In this document: positions 1 to 7,207 of the stretch, one piece after another
Position numbering within the stretch: the first letter of the stretch is position 1
Layout of the letters: every line of letters begins with the position of its first letter
Origin: Candidatus Moduliflexus flocculans
GTDB lineage: Bacteria; Moduliflexota; Moduliflexia; Moduliflexales; Moduliflexaceae
DNA length: 44,352 nt
Assembly (NCBI GenBank): GCA_000739515.1
Contig: DF820461.1
Span: 267,140 to 311,491 of the forward strand
Direction of reading: 5' to 3'
Program-made: the position numbers and the translations under genes
Notes under the pieces: model-generated
The model's database searches: none
Told to the model about the DNA's origin: nothing
The model's input: only the letters and a program-made list of their open reading frames with translations

Positions 1-74
1 CCCCCAACCCCTCCCAGGAGGGGAGTTTGCGGCCATTTGTATTGAACCTGCTGCGTAACATCAGTTATTAATTG
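1..74. repeat. Dispersed repeat copy at left end of window
   Basis: The first 74 bases match the reverse complement of the last 74 bases at about 62 positions by my count. The outer 25 bases (a CCCTCC/GGAGGG palindrome next to CCCCCAACC) differ at one position, and the inner part shares GCTGCGTAACAT. A shorter relative of the palindromic core lies at about 3914-3942. The sequence is non-coding. Bases 75-241 hold nothing I can call except the repeat at 164-203. Confidence 0.75.
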
Positions 75-163
75 TCAAAGACAACAAGAATCTCCGCAGT
101 CAGGTGAAAAATATTTGCGATTTTTCTTTCTATCGTCATAGGACTCCTTTCAAATTCTCTACG

Positions 164-203
164 GTAATTATTTAGGAGTGCTAAAGCTTGCTTTGGCGCT
201 CCT
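164..203 (+). repeat. Single copy of the GTAATTATTTAGGAG / AAGCTTGCTTT repeat
   Basis: This 40-base unit begins GTAATTATTTAGGAG and continues with a palindromic AAAGCTTGCTTTGGC core ending in GCGCTCCT. The same unit occurs twice, in opposite orientation, at 4836-4959. It lies in the non-coding stretch downstream of the antiporter gene (which ends at 242 on the minus strand). It is probably a solo end of a small palindromic mobile element. Confidence 0.7.
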
Positions 204-241
204 GAAGTGTCTATCTCTCTCGAATTTATTTCTACATTATT

Positions 242-1672
242 TTACAGATTCAATTGCGTTGAAACCGTCTCGATTTGAGTCGCTGGCGCAAGCACGAATA
301 CAATATCGTGAGCGCGGATCACAGTATCTCCTTTCGGCGCAAAAAGATGACGCTCGCGGACAATGGCGCTAATCAACACCTCTTTTGGCAGTTTGAGTTC
401 TTTCAGGGAGCGCCCGACGCTTTGCGCGGTTTCTTCAATTTGGATTTCGAACATGTCAACATCGCTCTGTTGCTTGGTGAGCAGTTCAATCGAATACAGC
501 GATTTCGGGCGCGTTGGCGTCAGCAGGCGCAGTTTTCCGGCGATCCAACTCAGCGTCGTCCCCTGCAATAAACAGGACATCACCACCGCAAAAAAGACGA
601 CATGAAAAATAAAATGGCCTTGATCGAGGCCATAGACGGCAGGGTACGTTGCCAAAACGATAGGCACTGCGCCTTTAATGCCGCCCCACATAATAAACAG
701 CTGTTCTTTCAGATCAAACCGGAACAGGCTGGTACACAATAAAACAGTGATGGGACGCGCAATGAAAATCAGGCTCAACGCGATTAGCGCGCCTTCTTTC
801 CAGGCCGACAGCAAATCTTTCGGGAAGACGAGCAAGCCTAATAATAAAAAGAGCGCCACATTGCTGAAATTGGCAATCCCTTCGATAAAATGGCTTGCTC
901 CGCGTTTATAGCTGAATTCGGCATTCCCCAGCCAATACCCGCCAAAAAAGACGGCCAATATCCCGTTTGCATGAATGACATCGGCCAGGCCAAACGCAAA
1001 GAGACTGAAACCGACGCTTAACACATGATAATCGCTGCGATTATCAGAATCTAACGCATTAAAAAGCCAGACCCCGATATGGCTGACGAGGTAGCCGATC
1101 CCGATTCCTCCGCCTAATTGCCAGAGAAATTTCAGGAGAAACGCTCCTAAATGCTGCGTCTCGCCCGTTAAGATTTGGATGAACAGCACTGTGAGCAGAA
1201 TCGCCGCAGGATCATTGGCCGCCGATTCGACTTCTAACGTGGCCGCCACCGTCGGTCGAATCGAATGCTGGCGCAGCATCATAAACACGGCGGCAGCATC
1301 GGTGGACGAGATAATCGCGCCAATCATGAGGGCATACGTCAAACGAAAGTCCGTCAGCCAATAAATCAGCAGTCCCAGCGTCAGCGCCGTGATCGCGATG
1401 CCCACTGTGGCGAGGGTTAACGCCGGTCCAAGCACCATTTGCAATGTGCTGCGTCGGGTTTTGAATCCGCCTTCGAACAGAATAAAAATAAGCGCGATAT
1501 TGGCAATCTGCTGCGCGAGTACGGCGTCGTCAAAATAAATCAGATTCAGGACGTCGCTGCCCACTAACATCCCCAGCCCTAAAAACAGCAGGAGAATCGG
1601 GATGCCAAAACGGCTCGTGATTTTAGTCGAAAAGACGGCGGCAATAATAAGCAGGGCGATTAACAGGAGCAT
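242..1672 (-). CDS. Potassium/proton antiporter, CPA1 (NhaP2/CvrA-like) with C-terminal TrkA-C domain
   Basis: A 476-residue inner-membrane cation/proton antiporter. Residues 1-385 are a run of hydrophobic segments typical of the Na+/H+ exchanger fold. Family landmarks are SSTDAAAVF (122-130) and the proton-binding Asn-Asp pair in ESAANDP (153-154). The last 80 or so residues are soluble and resemble an RCK_C/TrkA-C domain, which binds a regulatory nucleotide or ion in NhaP2/CvrA-type K+/H+ antiporters. That architecture favours K+ extrusion over simple Na+ export, though the ion cannot be read from sequence. The ATG is only 4 bases after the stop of the Rnk-like gene, so the two are probably cotranscribed and translationally coupled. 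Confidence 0.88.
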   Translation of the reverse strand: MLLLIALLIIAAVFSTKITSRFGIPILLLFLGLGMLVGSDVLNLIYFDDAVLAQQIANIALIFILFEGGFKTRRSTLQMVLGPALTLATVGIAITALTLGLLIYWLTDFRLTYALMIGAIISSTDAAAVFMMLRQHSIRPTVAATLEVESAANDPAAILLTVLFIQILTGETQHLGAFLLKFLWQLGGGIGIGYLVSHIGVWLFNALDSDNRSDYHVLSVGFSLFAFGLADVIHANGILAVFFGGYWLGNAEFSYKRGASHFIEGIANFSNVALFLLLGLLVFPKDLLSAWKEGALIALSLIFIARPITVLLCTSLFRFDLKEQLFIMWGGIKGAVPIVLATYPAVYGLDQGHFIFHVVFFAVVMSCLLQGTTLSWIAGKLRLLTPTRPKSLYSIELLTKQQSDVDMFEIQIEETAQSVGRSLKELKLPKEVLISAIVRERHLFAPKGDTVIRAHDIVFVLAPATQIETVSTQLNL

Positions 1673-1676
1673 AATT

Positions 1677-2090
1677 CTACCGGTGATAATCGCCTGCAGC
1701 TTCGGGTTGATACAGAATCTCTTTAATCTCCAATCGGCGCACCTTGCCGGGCATCGGCCATTCCACCACGTCGCCGAGGCGATAACCGATTAACGCCACG
1801 CCGACAGGCGCAAGAATGGAGACCTTGTTCTGCTGAATATTGGCCTCATACGGGAAGACAATCGTGTAAACCATTTCTTCGCCGGAATCCAAATCATGCA
1901 GGCGCACTTGCGAATTCATAGTGATCACGTCTGCCGGAATTTCTTGCGGAGAGACGATTTCGGCGCGATCAAGCTCCGTTTTTAGTTCGAGCAAATGCTG
2001 TTTATCTAATTTGCCCAAATTGCTCGTATTAATCAGTGAGTCTAAGCGGTCTAAATCGAATTCGGTGATATAGATAGTTCGTTTTTCCAT
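1677..2090 (-). CDS. rnk: Rnk-like GreA/GreB-family protein (nucleoside diphosphate kinase regulator type)
   Basis: 137 residues. The N-terminal half starts with a short Rnk-type helical region (MEKRTIYITEFDLDRLDSLI, then a helix to about residue 45). The C-terminal half (about 50-130) is the FKBP-like domain of GreA/GreB with VRLHDLDSGEEMVYTIV, SILAPVGVALIGYRLGD and VEWPMP. Rnk proteins bind RNA polymerase near the secondary channel but lack the long acidic coiled coil of GreA, as here, so transcript cleavage is not expected. The gene lies just upstream of the antiporter on the same strand. No strong Shine-Dalgarno precedes this ATG, so the exact start is less sure than the family. Confidence 0.85.
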   Translation of the reverse strand: MEKRTIYITEFDLDRLDSLINTSNLGKLDKQHLLELKTELDRAEIVSPQEIPADVITMNSQVRLHDLDSGEEMVYTIVFPYEANIQQNKVSILAPVGVALIGYRLGDVVEWPMPGKVRRLEIKEILYQPEAAGDYHR

Positions 2091-2148
2091 AACAGCGCGA
2101 GTGAACTACCTTGAAAACACCTGCGCAAATGGCATCTTCAACGCAATC

Positions 2149-2709
2149 CTATCCTTTCTTTGTTTCAGTTCTATATCGGAGCATTTCCCCAAGCCACAAC
2201 GCAATGATATTCAACAGCGCTTGTTCCTCATGTAACATCGTCAAGGGTTGACCCTGCGCCAATTCCGGCAGCACGCAAACTTCCACTTCTCCTTCGGTTC
2301 GGTCGTCAATGCGAATATTGGCGCTTTGTCGTGTTTCAGTGCGTCGAAAATTTCGAGAGGCAAATTCGCTGTCACCCACAACAATGCGGACGCAGGTCGC
2401 TTTCGGATATTGCCAGCCACGCGGCATTTCCTTGATAACCGCGTTTATCATCTGTCCAAAAGAGAGGCGATGATTCATCAGGCACGAAGAAACGGCATAC
2501 AGACAGTCGAGTTCCTTCATCCGCTCGTTTAGCTCGTGCGTCCGTTCGCGCAACGCCTCTTCGAGCCATTTATACTCCGCAAGCCGTCCCCGCAGCAGGA
2601 GAATCTCTTCGTGCGCGTCTTTAATGGATTGAAGGAGTAATTGCGGCGATATCTCCTCTGAAGGCGCATTGGTCAAGCGTGTCTTATGCTCTTCCCGTGA
2701 CAATTTCAT
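2149..2709 (-). CDS. Small coiled-coil plus GAF-like sensor fragment protein
   Basis: 186 residues. Residues 15-70 are a charged helix, probably coiled coil (for example LRERTHELNERMKELDCLY). The LNERMKELDCLYAVSSCL stretch is the usual linker and start of GAF-type sensor domains in histidine kinases and adenylate cyclases. The rest (70-180) fits a short GAF-like alpha/beta domain ending in a helix. No kinase, cyclase or response domain follows, so it would be a free-standing sensor or adaptor. It begins 15 bases after the NurA stop codon and is likely in the same transcript. Function unknown. Confidence 0.6.
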   Translation of the reverse strand: MKLSREEHKTRLTNAPSEEISPQLLLQSIKDAHEEILLLRGRLAEYKWLEEALRERTHELNERMKELDCLYAVSSCLMNHRLSFGQMINAVIKEMPRGWQYPKATCVRIVVGDSEFASRNFRRTETRQSANIRIDDRTEGEVEVCVLPELAQGQPLTMLHEEQALLNIIALWLGEMLRYRTETKKG

Positions 2710-2724
2710 GTATATTTCATCCGT

Positions 2725-3906
2725 TCAGATGGCGACATTCCGCTTTTTGAAGGATTTGCGGGAGATTGCGACTTCCAGCCCTTCCCGCACGTAGAGATGT
2801 TCAATCATGCGGTAGAAATGTTCGCGCTCGTTGCCGCGAATCACGGCCTGTTCATGCGCTTCTGCCAGGCTGACCGGATAGCCCTGCCCTTTCTGCGCCT
2901 GATCGTAGGCAATCGCATGGGCGAGATGCAGTAATTCCGGCGTATAAGCCACCCATTTCGGAATCTCGATTCTGACAATTTCCGCGCCGACATTCAGATA
3001 AAAAAAGTACACGGTATGCTGTTTATATTCAGAGAGAATTTCCGAACGGCTTTTGAACGTGGTGGAACGCTCGCCGTGACGCAGGATTGTTGCGAATAAA
3101 ATCGCGTCGTTAACTCCGGCAATCGGCTCGCACGGCAATTCAGCATCAGTGTTTTTGTAGGGGCACTGATCGCAGTTCGTGACTTCTTCCGGGCAAAGCG
3201 CGACGCGCAGCGTATGAATGACATCCGCGCTGGTCGGCTGGCTGATGTAGCCCATAATCGGCGTCTGAAACAGGCGGAACTGCTCGAAACTCGTCAGATA
3301 AAAATTCAGAATTTCCCGCTGAAACTCTTTCGGTTTCCCTTCCAGCGTCCAGAGAATCAACGTGCCGTCCGTCAGCGCAGCCACTGTGCGGCGCTGACGC
3401 ACCGCTTCGTCAGCGTATTGCGTCAATTCCTGAATTTCGAACGCGCCGCGCAGTGCGGAAATCACATCGGCGTTGACCGGAATCCGGTTACCGTTCCATT
3501 GCCGGTAGGTGTCCTGATCGCGATAAAACAGCAGAGGATGATTGGTCAACGTCGGGCGCTCACCGCTGCCGTAATGCAGCACGATCATGCCGATGTTGAT
3601 GAGATGACACGCGCTGAGTTCGTGCCGATCCGGAAAGATTTGCGAGCCGTCGGTCGCAATGACGGTATGTGCTTTGGGTGGCGATGGCGCGGCGTGGCGC
3701 GTGTTGAGCGGCTCACGGATGTCGTCCGCCAACAGCCACGACGTGCGGCAGCTATCTAATTTTTCTAACAATTCCTGCGAGCGGACAGACCACGCCGCCA
3801 ACGTGTCCCGCGCAATCGCGACTTTTTCGTCATATTTGCGCCGCGCCGACTTTTGCTCGAACACCATCTCATTCAGTTGTTTTTGCAGCAGGGTAAAATC
3901 AAGCAT
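2725..3906 (-). CDS. nurA: NurA-domain nuclease
   Basis: 393 residues. NurA is a 5'-3' exonuclease that resects DNA ends together with the HerA helicase in archaea and some bacteria. The two acidic metal-binding motifs are visible: VIATDGSQIFPDRH (Asp 86) and ALTDGTLILW (Asp 180). A later acidic stretch, PIAGVNDAILFA (about 261-272), fits the third conserved region. Residues 1-60 form a long charged helix. Unusual is a four-Cys insert, C238-x6-C245-x2-C248-x10-C259, which could hold zinc or an Fe-S cluster. No herA is seen in the window. Family assignment is firm; in vivo role is inferred. Confidence 0.85.
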   Translation of the reverse strand: MLDFTLLQKQLNEMVFEQKSARRKYDEKVAIARDTLAAWSVRSQELLEKLDSCRTSWLLADDIREPLNTRHAAPSPPKAHTVIATDGSQIFPDRHELSACHLINIGMIVLHYGSGERPTLTNHPLLFYRDQDTYRQWNGNRIPVNADVISALRGAFEIQELTQYADEAVRQRRTVAALTDGTLILWTLEGKPKEFQREILNFYLTSFEQFRLFQTPIMGYISQPTSADVIHTLRVALCPEEVTNCDQCPYKNTDAELPCEPIAGVNDAILFATILRHGERSTTFKSRSEILSEYKQHTVYFFYLNVGAEIVRIEIPKWVAYTPELLHLAHAIAYDQAQKGQGYPVSLAEAHEQAVIRGNEREHFYRMIEHLYVREGLEVAISRKSFKKRNVAI

Positions 3907-3913
3907 AATGTTT

Positions 3914-3942
3914 TACCCACCCCTTCCCCCTCCCAGGAGGGG
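3914..3942. repeat. Short CCCTCC/GGAGGG palindrome between minus-strand genes
   Basis: The sequence CCCCTTCCCCCTCCCAGGAG followed by GGG is a GC-rich palindrome resembling the core of the repeat at both ends of the window. It sits between the small protein gene (3958-4215) and nurA, so in RNA it could form a small hairpin. Confidence 0.5.
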
Positions 3943-3957
3943 ATTTGGTCAGATGGT

Positions 3958-4215
3958 TCATTCTTTTTCGGCAACTTTATGGATTTGCTGCTGCGCCGCG
4001 ATCAGGCCGTCATGTTTTTTCTGGAGCAAGTCGGTGACATCCGCATTTTCGCCTTGCTCAGTTTGGCGCATCACGATTTGACAATCCCAGTACTCCCCTT
4101 CCATCAGCGGCTCATATTTGCCGGACTCCCACAGTTGCGCCTTTGTCGCTTCAATCTCTTTCATGCGGTCTGCCAATTCTTTTAGCAATTCCTCTTTGCT
4201 CAATTCGTCGCTCAT
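3958..4215 (-). CDS. Small charged hypothetical protein
   Basis: 85 residues if translation starts at the ATG at 4215, which is chosen because AGGAGGG lies 5-6 bases upstream on the minus strand; a longer reading from 4263 has no such site. The protein is rich in Glu, Lys and Gln and mostly helical (LSKEELLKELADRMKEIEAT at the N-terminus), with one tryptophan-containing patch EGEYWDCQIVMRQ in the middle. No membrane segment, signal or known motif. It heads the minus-strand run leading into nurA. Function unknown. Confidence 0.65.
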   Translation of the reverse strand: MSDELSKEELLKELADRMKEIEATKAQLWESGKYEPLMEGEYWDCQIVMRQTEQGENADVTDLLQKKHDGLIAAQQQIHKVAEKE

Positions 4216-4286
4216 GATTCCCTCCTGATAATACGAGTCTTTAGCAATGCGATCCTCTGACAACTCTCTGTAACCGTTGGGATAAC

Positions 4287-4315
4287 GGTTGAAAAATTCG
4301 GCAAATTTGTCAACC
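4287..4315. promoter_or_regulatory. Imperfect palindrome between divergent genes
   Basis: Arms 4287-4298 and 4304-4315 are complementary at 11 of 12 positions around a 5-base centre (CGGCA). It lies between the minus-strand small gene (start 4215) and the arsR promoter. It could be an operator or an RNA hairpin in the minus-strand leader; its sequence differs from the arsR operator candidates. Confidence 0.4.
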
Positions 4316-4395
4316 TCTTTTCATTCTCTCAGAGCAAATAATGAGAGATTTTGCAAAGTGGTCATGAAGAATTTTTCTTGGCATATAAATTTTAC

Positions 4396-4432
4396 TTGAC
4401 AAATTTCATTATTTGGTTAAATTGCCAAATAA
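4396..4432 (+). promoter_or_regulatory. arsR promoter with candidate ArsR operator
   Basis: TTGACA (4396-4401) is a consensus -35 box; a weak -10 (TTAAAT, 4417-4422) follows. Overlapping the spacer and -10 is a perfect inverted repeat TTATTTGG (4409-4416), 8-base spacer, CCAAATAA (4425-4432). A matching site with the same spacing lies before the permease gene at 5016. Position over the promoter core and ArsR-type dimension support autorepression. Confidence 0.65.
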
Positions 4433-4455
4433 GAAAATGACAGGAGAAAAAATTT

Positions 4456-4779
4456 ATGGATGCAGATACCAGAGCAAGATTTGAAATGCGGGCGCAGATC
4501 GTCAAGGCGTTAGCGCACCCCACGCGCTTGTTTATCGTCGAAGAATTATCGAAGCACGAATATTGCGTGTGTGAATTGACCGAGATGATCGGCGCGGATA
4601 CGTCCACCGTTTCGAAGCATCTTTCCATTCTAAAACAGGCCGGAATCGTGAAAGATGACAAACGCGGCACGACAGTCTATTATCAATTGCGCTGTCCGTG
4701 CATCCTGAATTTTTTCGGCTGCATTGAGGATGTCATGCAGACAACCATGCAAGAACGAACCCGCCTTTTGTCTCGGTAG
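4456..4779 (+). CDS. arsR: ArsR/SmtB-family metalloregulatory repressor
   Basis: 107 residues, standard ArsR length. A winged helix-turn-helix spans about residues 14-80 (ALAHPTRLFIVEELS, then the recognition helix in DTSTVSKHLSILK, then the wing DDKRGTTVYYQL). The metal site CVCEL (Cys 37 and 39) matches the ELCVCDL-type arsenite site of classical ArsR. Additional cysteines Cys 80, Cys 82 and Cys 89 (RCPC...GC) could contribute to As(III) or soft-metal binding in trans. AGGAG lies upstream of the ATG. First gene of the resistance island; it should repress its own promoter and that of the downstream permease until metal binds. Confidence 0.92.
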   Translation: MDADTRARFEMRAQIVKALAHPTRLFIVEELSKHEYCVCELTEMIGADTSTVSKHLSILKQAGIVKDDKRGTTVYYQLRCPCILNFFGCIEDVMQTTMQERTRLLSR

Positions 4780-4789
4780 TCTCGGTAGC

Positions 4790-4807
4790 GCGGGGCTGCG
4801 TCCCCGC
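4790..4807 (+). terminator. GC-rich hairpin after arsR
   Basis: GCGGGG (4790-4795), 6-base loop, CCCCGC (4802-4807), starting 11 bases after the arsR stop. No immediate U tract, although a T-rich run begins about 20 bases later. The preceding 18 bases are a tandem TCTCGGTAG duplication (4771-4788). Possible terminator or mRNA end stabiliser. Confidence 0.4.
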
Positions 4808-4835
4808 ACTACTACGTAAATTGTTATATTTTTTT

Positions 4836-4959
4836 GTAATTATTTAGGTCTTAGGAGTGCCAAAGCTTGCTTTGGCCGCCCGAATGAGCGAAATTCTGTC
4901 ATTTTTAACGCGACTTCGTCGCGTTGCCAAAGCAAGCTTTGGCGCTCCTAAATAATTAC
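4836..4959. repeat. MITE-like palindromic element between arsR and the permease gene
   Basis: Two inverted copies of the GTAATTATTTAGG...AGTGCCAAAGCTTGCTTTGGC unit (4836-4876 and 4926-4959) flank a centre containing a second perfect palindrome, AACGCGAC-ttc-GTCGCGTT (4907-4925). The left copy has an extra TCTTAGG. A solo copy of the unit lies at 164-203. No open reading frame is inside. The structure fits a non-autonomous palindromic mobile element that has landed in the ars intergenic space. Confidence 0.7.
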
Positions 4960-4974
4960 ATTTTTTTTACAATA

Positions 4975-4998
4975 ATAATTGGTAGTTTTGCCAAATAT
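4975..4998 (+). promoter_or_regulatory. Second candidate ArsR operator
   Basis: ATAATTGG (4975-4982), 8-base spacer, CCAAATAT (4991-4998): the arms are complementary at 7 of 8 positions and match the site at 4409-4432 in sequence and spacing. It lies 17 bases before the permease ATG at 5016. It suggests that ArsR also controls the rest of the island, which is separated from arsR by the palindromic element. Confidence 0.6.
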
Positions 4999-5015
4999 GC
5001 ACAGAGGAACAATAT

Positions 5016-6314
5016 ATGGAATGGAAACATGAATGGAAAGCGTTGTTAGTGATTGTCGGAATATTTCTTCTTGCCTTTTACCTTCCGGTCGGCACGCCGC
5101 GTTTCGATAACGCCGTGTTAGAGGCGTTTCACCTTGTCAAATGGTACGCCCGCGAACATGTGCTGCTCTGCCTCGTGCCAGCCTTTTTTATCGCCGGAGC
5201 CATCGGCGTCTTCGTCAGTCAGGCGTCGGTGATGAAATATCTCGGCGCGAGGGCCAATAAAGTTTTAGCGTATGGCGTCGCGTCGGTCTCCGGCACGATT
5301 CTTGCCGTCTGCTCCTGCACCGTGCTGCCGCTCTTTGCCGGAATTTATCGCATGGGCGCGGGGCTCGGCCCGGCGACGGCGTTTCTCTATTCCGGCCCGG
5401 CGATCAATGTATTGGCGATTGTCTTGACGGCGCGGATTCTTGGGCTGAAACTCGGCGTGGCGCGGGCGGTCGGCGCAATTGCCTTTAGCGTGATTATCGG
5501 CTTGTTGATGCATTTCATCTTTCGCAAAGAAGAGATCGCCAAAGCGACCGCGCAGATGGCGATGCCCGAACCGGAGGTCAAGCGCCCGCTCTGGCAAACT
5601 GCCGTCTATTTCGCGACGATGGTCGTCATTTTAGTATTCGCAAATTGGGGCAAGCCAGTAGAGACAACGGGGCTATGGTTTGCAATCTATTCGGCGAAAT
5701 GGATCATCACCAGCCTGGCTGCGCTGCTGTTCGCCGCATTACTTGTCATCTGGTTTGGGATTGCCTGGTGGAAAATGGCCGTGACGGCAATCGCGACCGC
5801 GATCATCGCGCTGCTCTTTCCGCATGAGCCGTTGCTGCCGTTTTCAGCAGCGATCATCGGATTTTCAGCGTCAATCAGCCCCGATCAAGGCGAAGCCGGA
5901 GAATGGTTCGCGTCGAGTTGGGGGTTTGCCAAACAAATCTTGCCGCTCTTGCTCGGCGGCATTCTTGTCGCTGGAATTTTATTAGCCCGCCCCGGTCAGG
6001 AAGGGCTGATTCCGTCCGCGTGGGTCAGCGGATTGGTGGGCGGCAATTCCCTCGGCGCGAATCTGTTTGCCTCGGTGTTCGGGGCGTTTATGTACTTCGC
6101 GACTTTGACCGAAGTGCCGATTCTGCAAGGACTGATCGGCAGCGGCATGGGGCAGGGGCCGGCGTTGGCGCTGCTGCTTGCGGGCCCGGCGCTTTCGTTG
6201 CCGAGCATGTTAGTCATTCGCAGCATTATGGGAACCAAAAAGACTGTCGTATTCGTTGTGTTAGTCGTCGTCTTATCAACTCTGGCAGGCATGCTGTATG
6301 GAGCAATTGCGTAA
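5016..6314 (+). CDS. ArsP/DUF318-family permease (SO_0444-type metal or organoarsenical efflux)
   Basis: 432 residues, largely membrane-spanning (about 10 hydrophobic segments). The diagnostic motif AVCSCTVLPLFAGIYRMGAG contains Cys 99 and Cys 101 in a membrane segment, followed by FLYSGPAINVLAIVL. The second half repeats the pattern without the cysteines (GPALSLPSMLVIRSIMG). Families of this type include ArsP, which exports trivalent organoarsenicals, and SO_0444-type copper/zinc efflux permeases; substrate is therefore arsenic- or thiophilic-metal-like rather than certain. AGAGGAAC precedes the ATG and an ArsR-like operator lies just upstream. A strong hairpin follows the stop at 6328. Confidence 0.85.
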   Translation: MEWKHEWKALLVIVGIFLLAFYLPVGTPRFDNAVLEAFHLVKWYAREHVLLCLVPAFFIAGAIGVFVSQASVMKYLGARANKVLAYGVASVSGTILAVCSCTVLPLFAGIYRMGAGLGPATAFLYSGPAINVLAIVLTARILGLKLGVARAVGAIAFSVIIGLLMHFIFRKEEIAKATAQMAMPEPEVKRPLWQTAVYFATMVVILVFANWGKPVETTGLWFAIYSAKWIITSLAALLFAALLVIWFGIAWWKMAVTAIATAIIALLFPHEPLLPFSAAIIGFSASISPDQGEAGEWFASSWGFAKQILPLLLGGILVAGILLARPGQEGLIPSAWVSGLVGGNSLGANLFASVFGAFMYFATLTEVPILQGLIGSGMGQGPALALLLAGPALSLPSMLVIRSIMGTKKTVVFVVLVVVLSTLAGMLYGAIA

Positions 6315-6327
6315 ATGTATGGACATC

Positions 6328-6358
6328 GCTGTCAGACACCTTCAAGGTGTCTGACAGC
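6328..6358 (+). terminator. Hairpin terminator of the dispersed TGTCAGACACC family
   Basis: Perfect 15-base arms (GCTGTCAGACACCTT and its complement) around one base, followed by TTTTCCT, 14 bases after the permease stop. Near copies lie at 8239, 10639 and 30125. Confidence 0.7.
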
Positions 6359-6375
6359 TTTTCCTAATAAAAAAT

Positions 6376-7149
6376 ATGAACAAATCAATCGGTTTTATCG
6401 GCAGTGGAAGAGTGACTCGAATTATGCTAGGCGGATGGAACAAGGCGGGCAAATTGCCGCGGCAAATTATCGTGAGCGATCCGAATCAGGAGGCGTTGCG
6501 CAAACTGCAACAGGAATTTCCGACAATTGCCACTGTGAACGATAACGCGCAAGCAGCGGCCTGCGATCTCGTCTTTGCGGCGTTACATCCGCCGGTGATG
6601 AAAGAGACGCTTGCGCCATTGGCAGGCGTTTTGAAAACCGACGCCATTCTGATTTCGCTGTCGCCGAAAATTCCGCTCGCCGCGCTGACGACCATGCTCG
6701 GCGGCTTTCAGCGGATTGTCCGCATGAACCCGAACGCGCCGTCCATCGTGAATCGCGGCTACAATCCGGTGATTTTTTCTCCGGCGATTCCAGCGGCGGA
6801 AAAAGCGGAATTATTGGCCTTCTTGACTGTTCTCGGACAATGCCCGGACATCCCGGAAGAACACCTTGAAGCCTATGCGATTCTGACGGCGATGGGGCCG
6901 ACCTATTTGTGGTTTCAGTTGTATGAATTGCTGGAACTTGCCAGTTCTTTCGGCTTGTCCCCGCAGGACGCGCAACACGGCATCGCCGCCATGGTCAATG
7001 GCGCAGCGGCGACGATGTTCGAATCCGGCCTGACGCCCGCGCAGGTCATGGATTTAGTGCCGGTCAAGCCCTTAGGCGAGGATGAGACGGCAATCAAAAA
7101 TCTGTATCAATCAAAGTTGACAGGATTATACCAAAAATTAAAAGGGTGA
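6376..7149 (+). CDS. Pyrroline-5-carboxylate reductase-like NAD(P)-binding protein
   Basis: 257 residues. The N-terminal Rossmann domain has GFIGSGRVTRIML (residues 6-18) and the substrate-cleft stretch RIVRMNPNAPSIVNRGYNP, as in ProC. The C-terminal helical dimerisation domain is recognisable in TAMGPTYLWFQLYELLELAS and MVNGAAATMFESGLTPAQVM. However, the proline-pathway signature GSGPAY is changed to AMGPTY, and the VTSPGGTT loop is replaced by VPVKPLGEDE. I therefore doubt that it makes proline. Position inside the arsenic island, between permease genes, suggests a role linked to that cluster (an unknown reductase or dehydrogenase). Fold sure, reaction unknown. Confidence 0.75.
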   Translation: MNKSIGFIGSGRVTRIMLGGWNKAGKLPRQIIVSDPNQEALRKLQQEFPTIATVNDNAQAAACDLVFAALHPPVMKETLAPLAGVLKTDAILISLSPKIPLAALTTMLGGFQRIVRMNPNAPSIVNRGYNPVIFSPAIPAAEKAELLAFLTVLGQCPDIPEEHLEAYAILTAMGPTYLWFQLYELLELASSFGLSPQDAQHGIAAMVNGAAATMFESGLTPAQVMDLVPVKPLGEDETAIKNLYQSKLTGLYQKLKG

Positions 7150-7164
7150 GAAAAATTGTTCTTC

Positions 7165-7192
7165 GTAGGGGCGTTCAATTGAACGCCCCTAC
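7165..7192. repeat. Perfect 28-base palindrome GTAGGGGCGTTCAA
   Basis: GTAGGGGCGTTCAA (7165-7178) is immediately followed by its exact complement (7179-7192), with partly complementary TTC/GAA flanks. It lies between the P5C-reductase-like gene and the split permease. Related GTAGGGGC hairpins lie at 36641-36697. Likely a dispersed intergenic repeat rather than a factor site; no T tract follows. Confidence 0.65.
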
Positions 7193-7207
7193 TCGAAATG
7201 GAGATGT

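Noticed and set aside
4396..4422. A stronger -10 for the arsR promoter.
   Set aside because: TTGACA is clear but no TATAAT-like box stands at 17 bases; only TTAAAT at 15 bases, so the promoter is listed as tentative.
5265..5597. Long minus-strand frame inside the permease gene (and similar frames elsewhere, such as 9846-10232 and 19071-19402).
   Set aside because: They are the opposite-strand shadow of well-supported genes; composition is Arg/His rich and no family resemblance is seen.
6376..7149. Naming this gene proC.
   Set aside because: The P5C-reductase catalytic motifs GSGPAY and VTSPGGTT are altered and the context is metal resistance, not proline synthesis.
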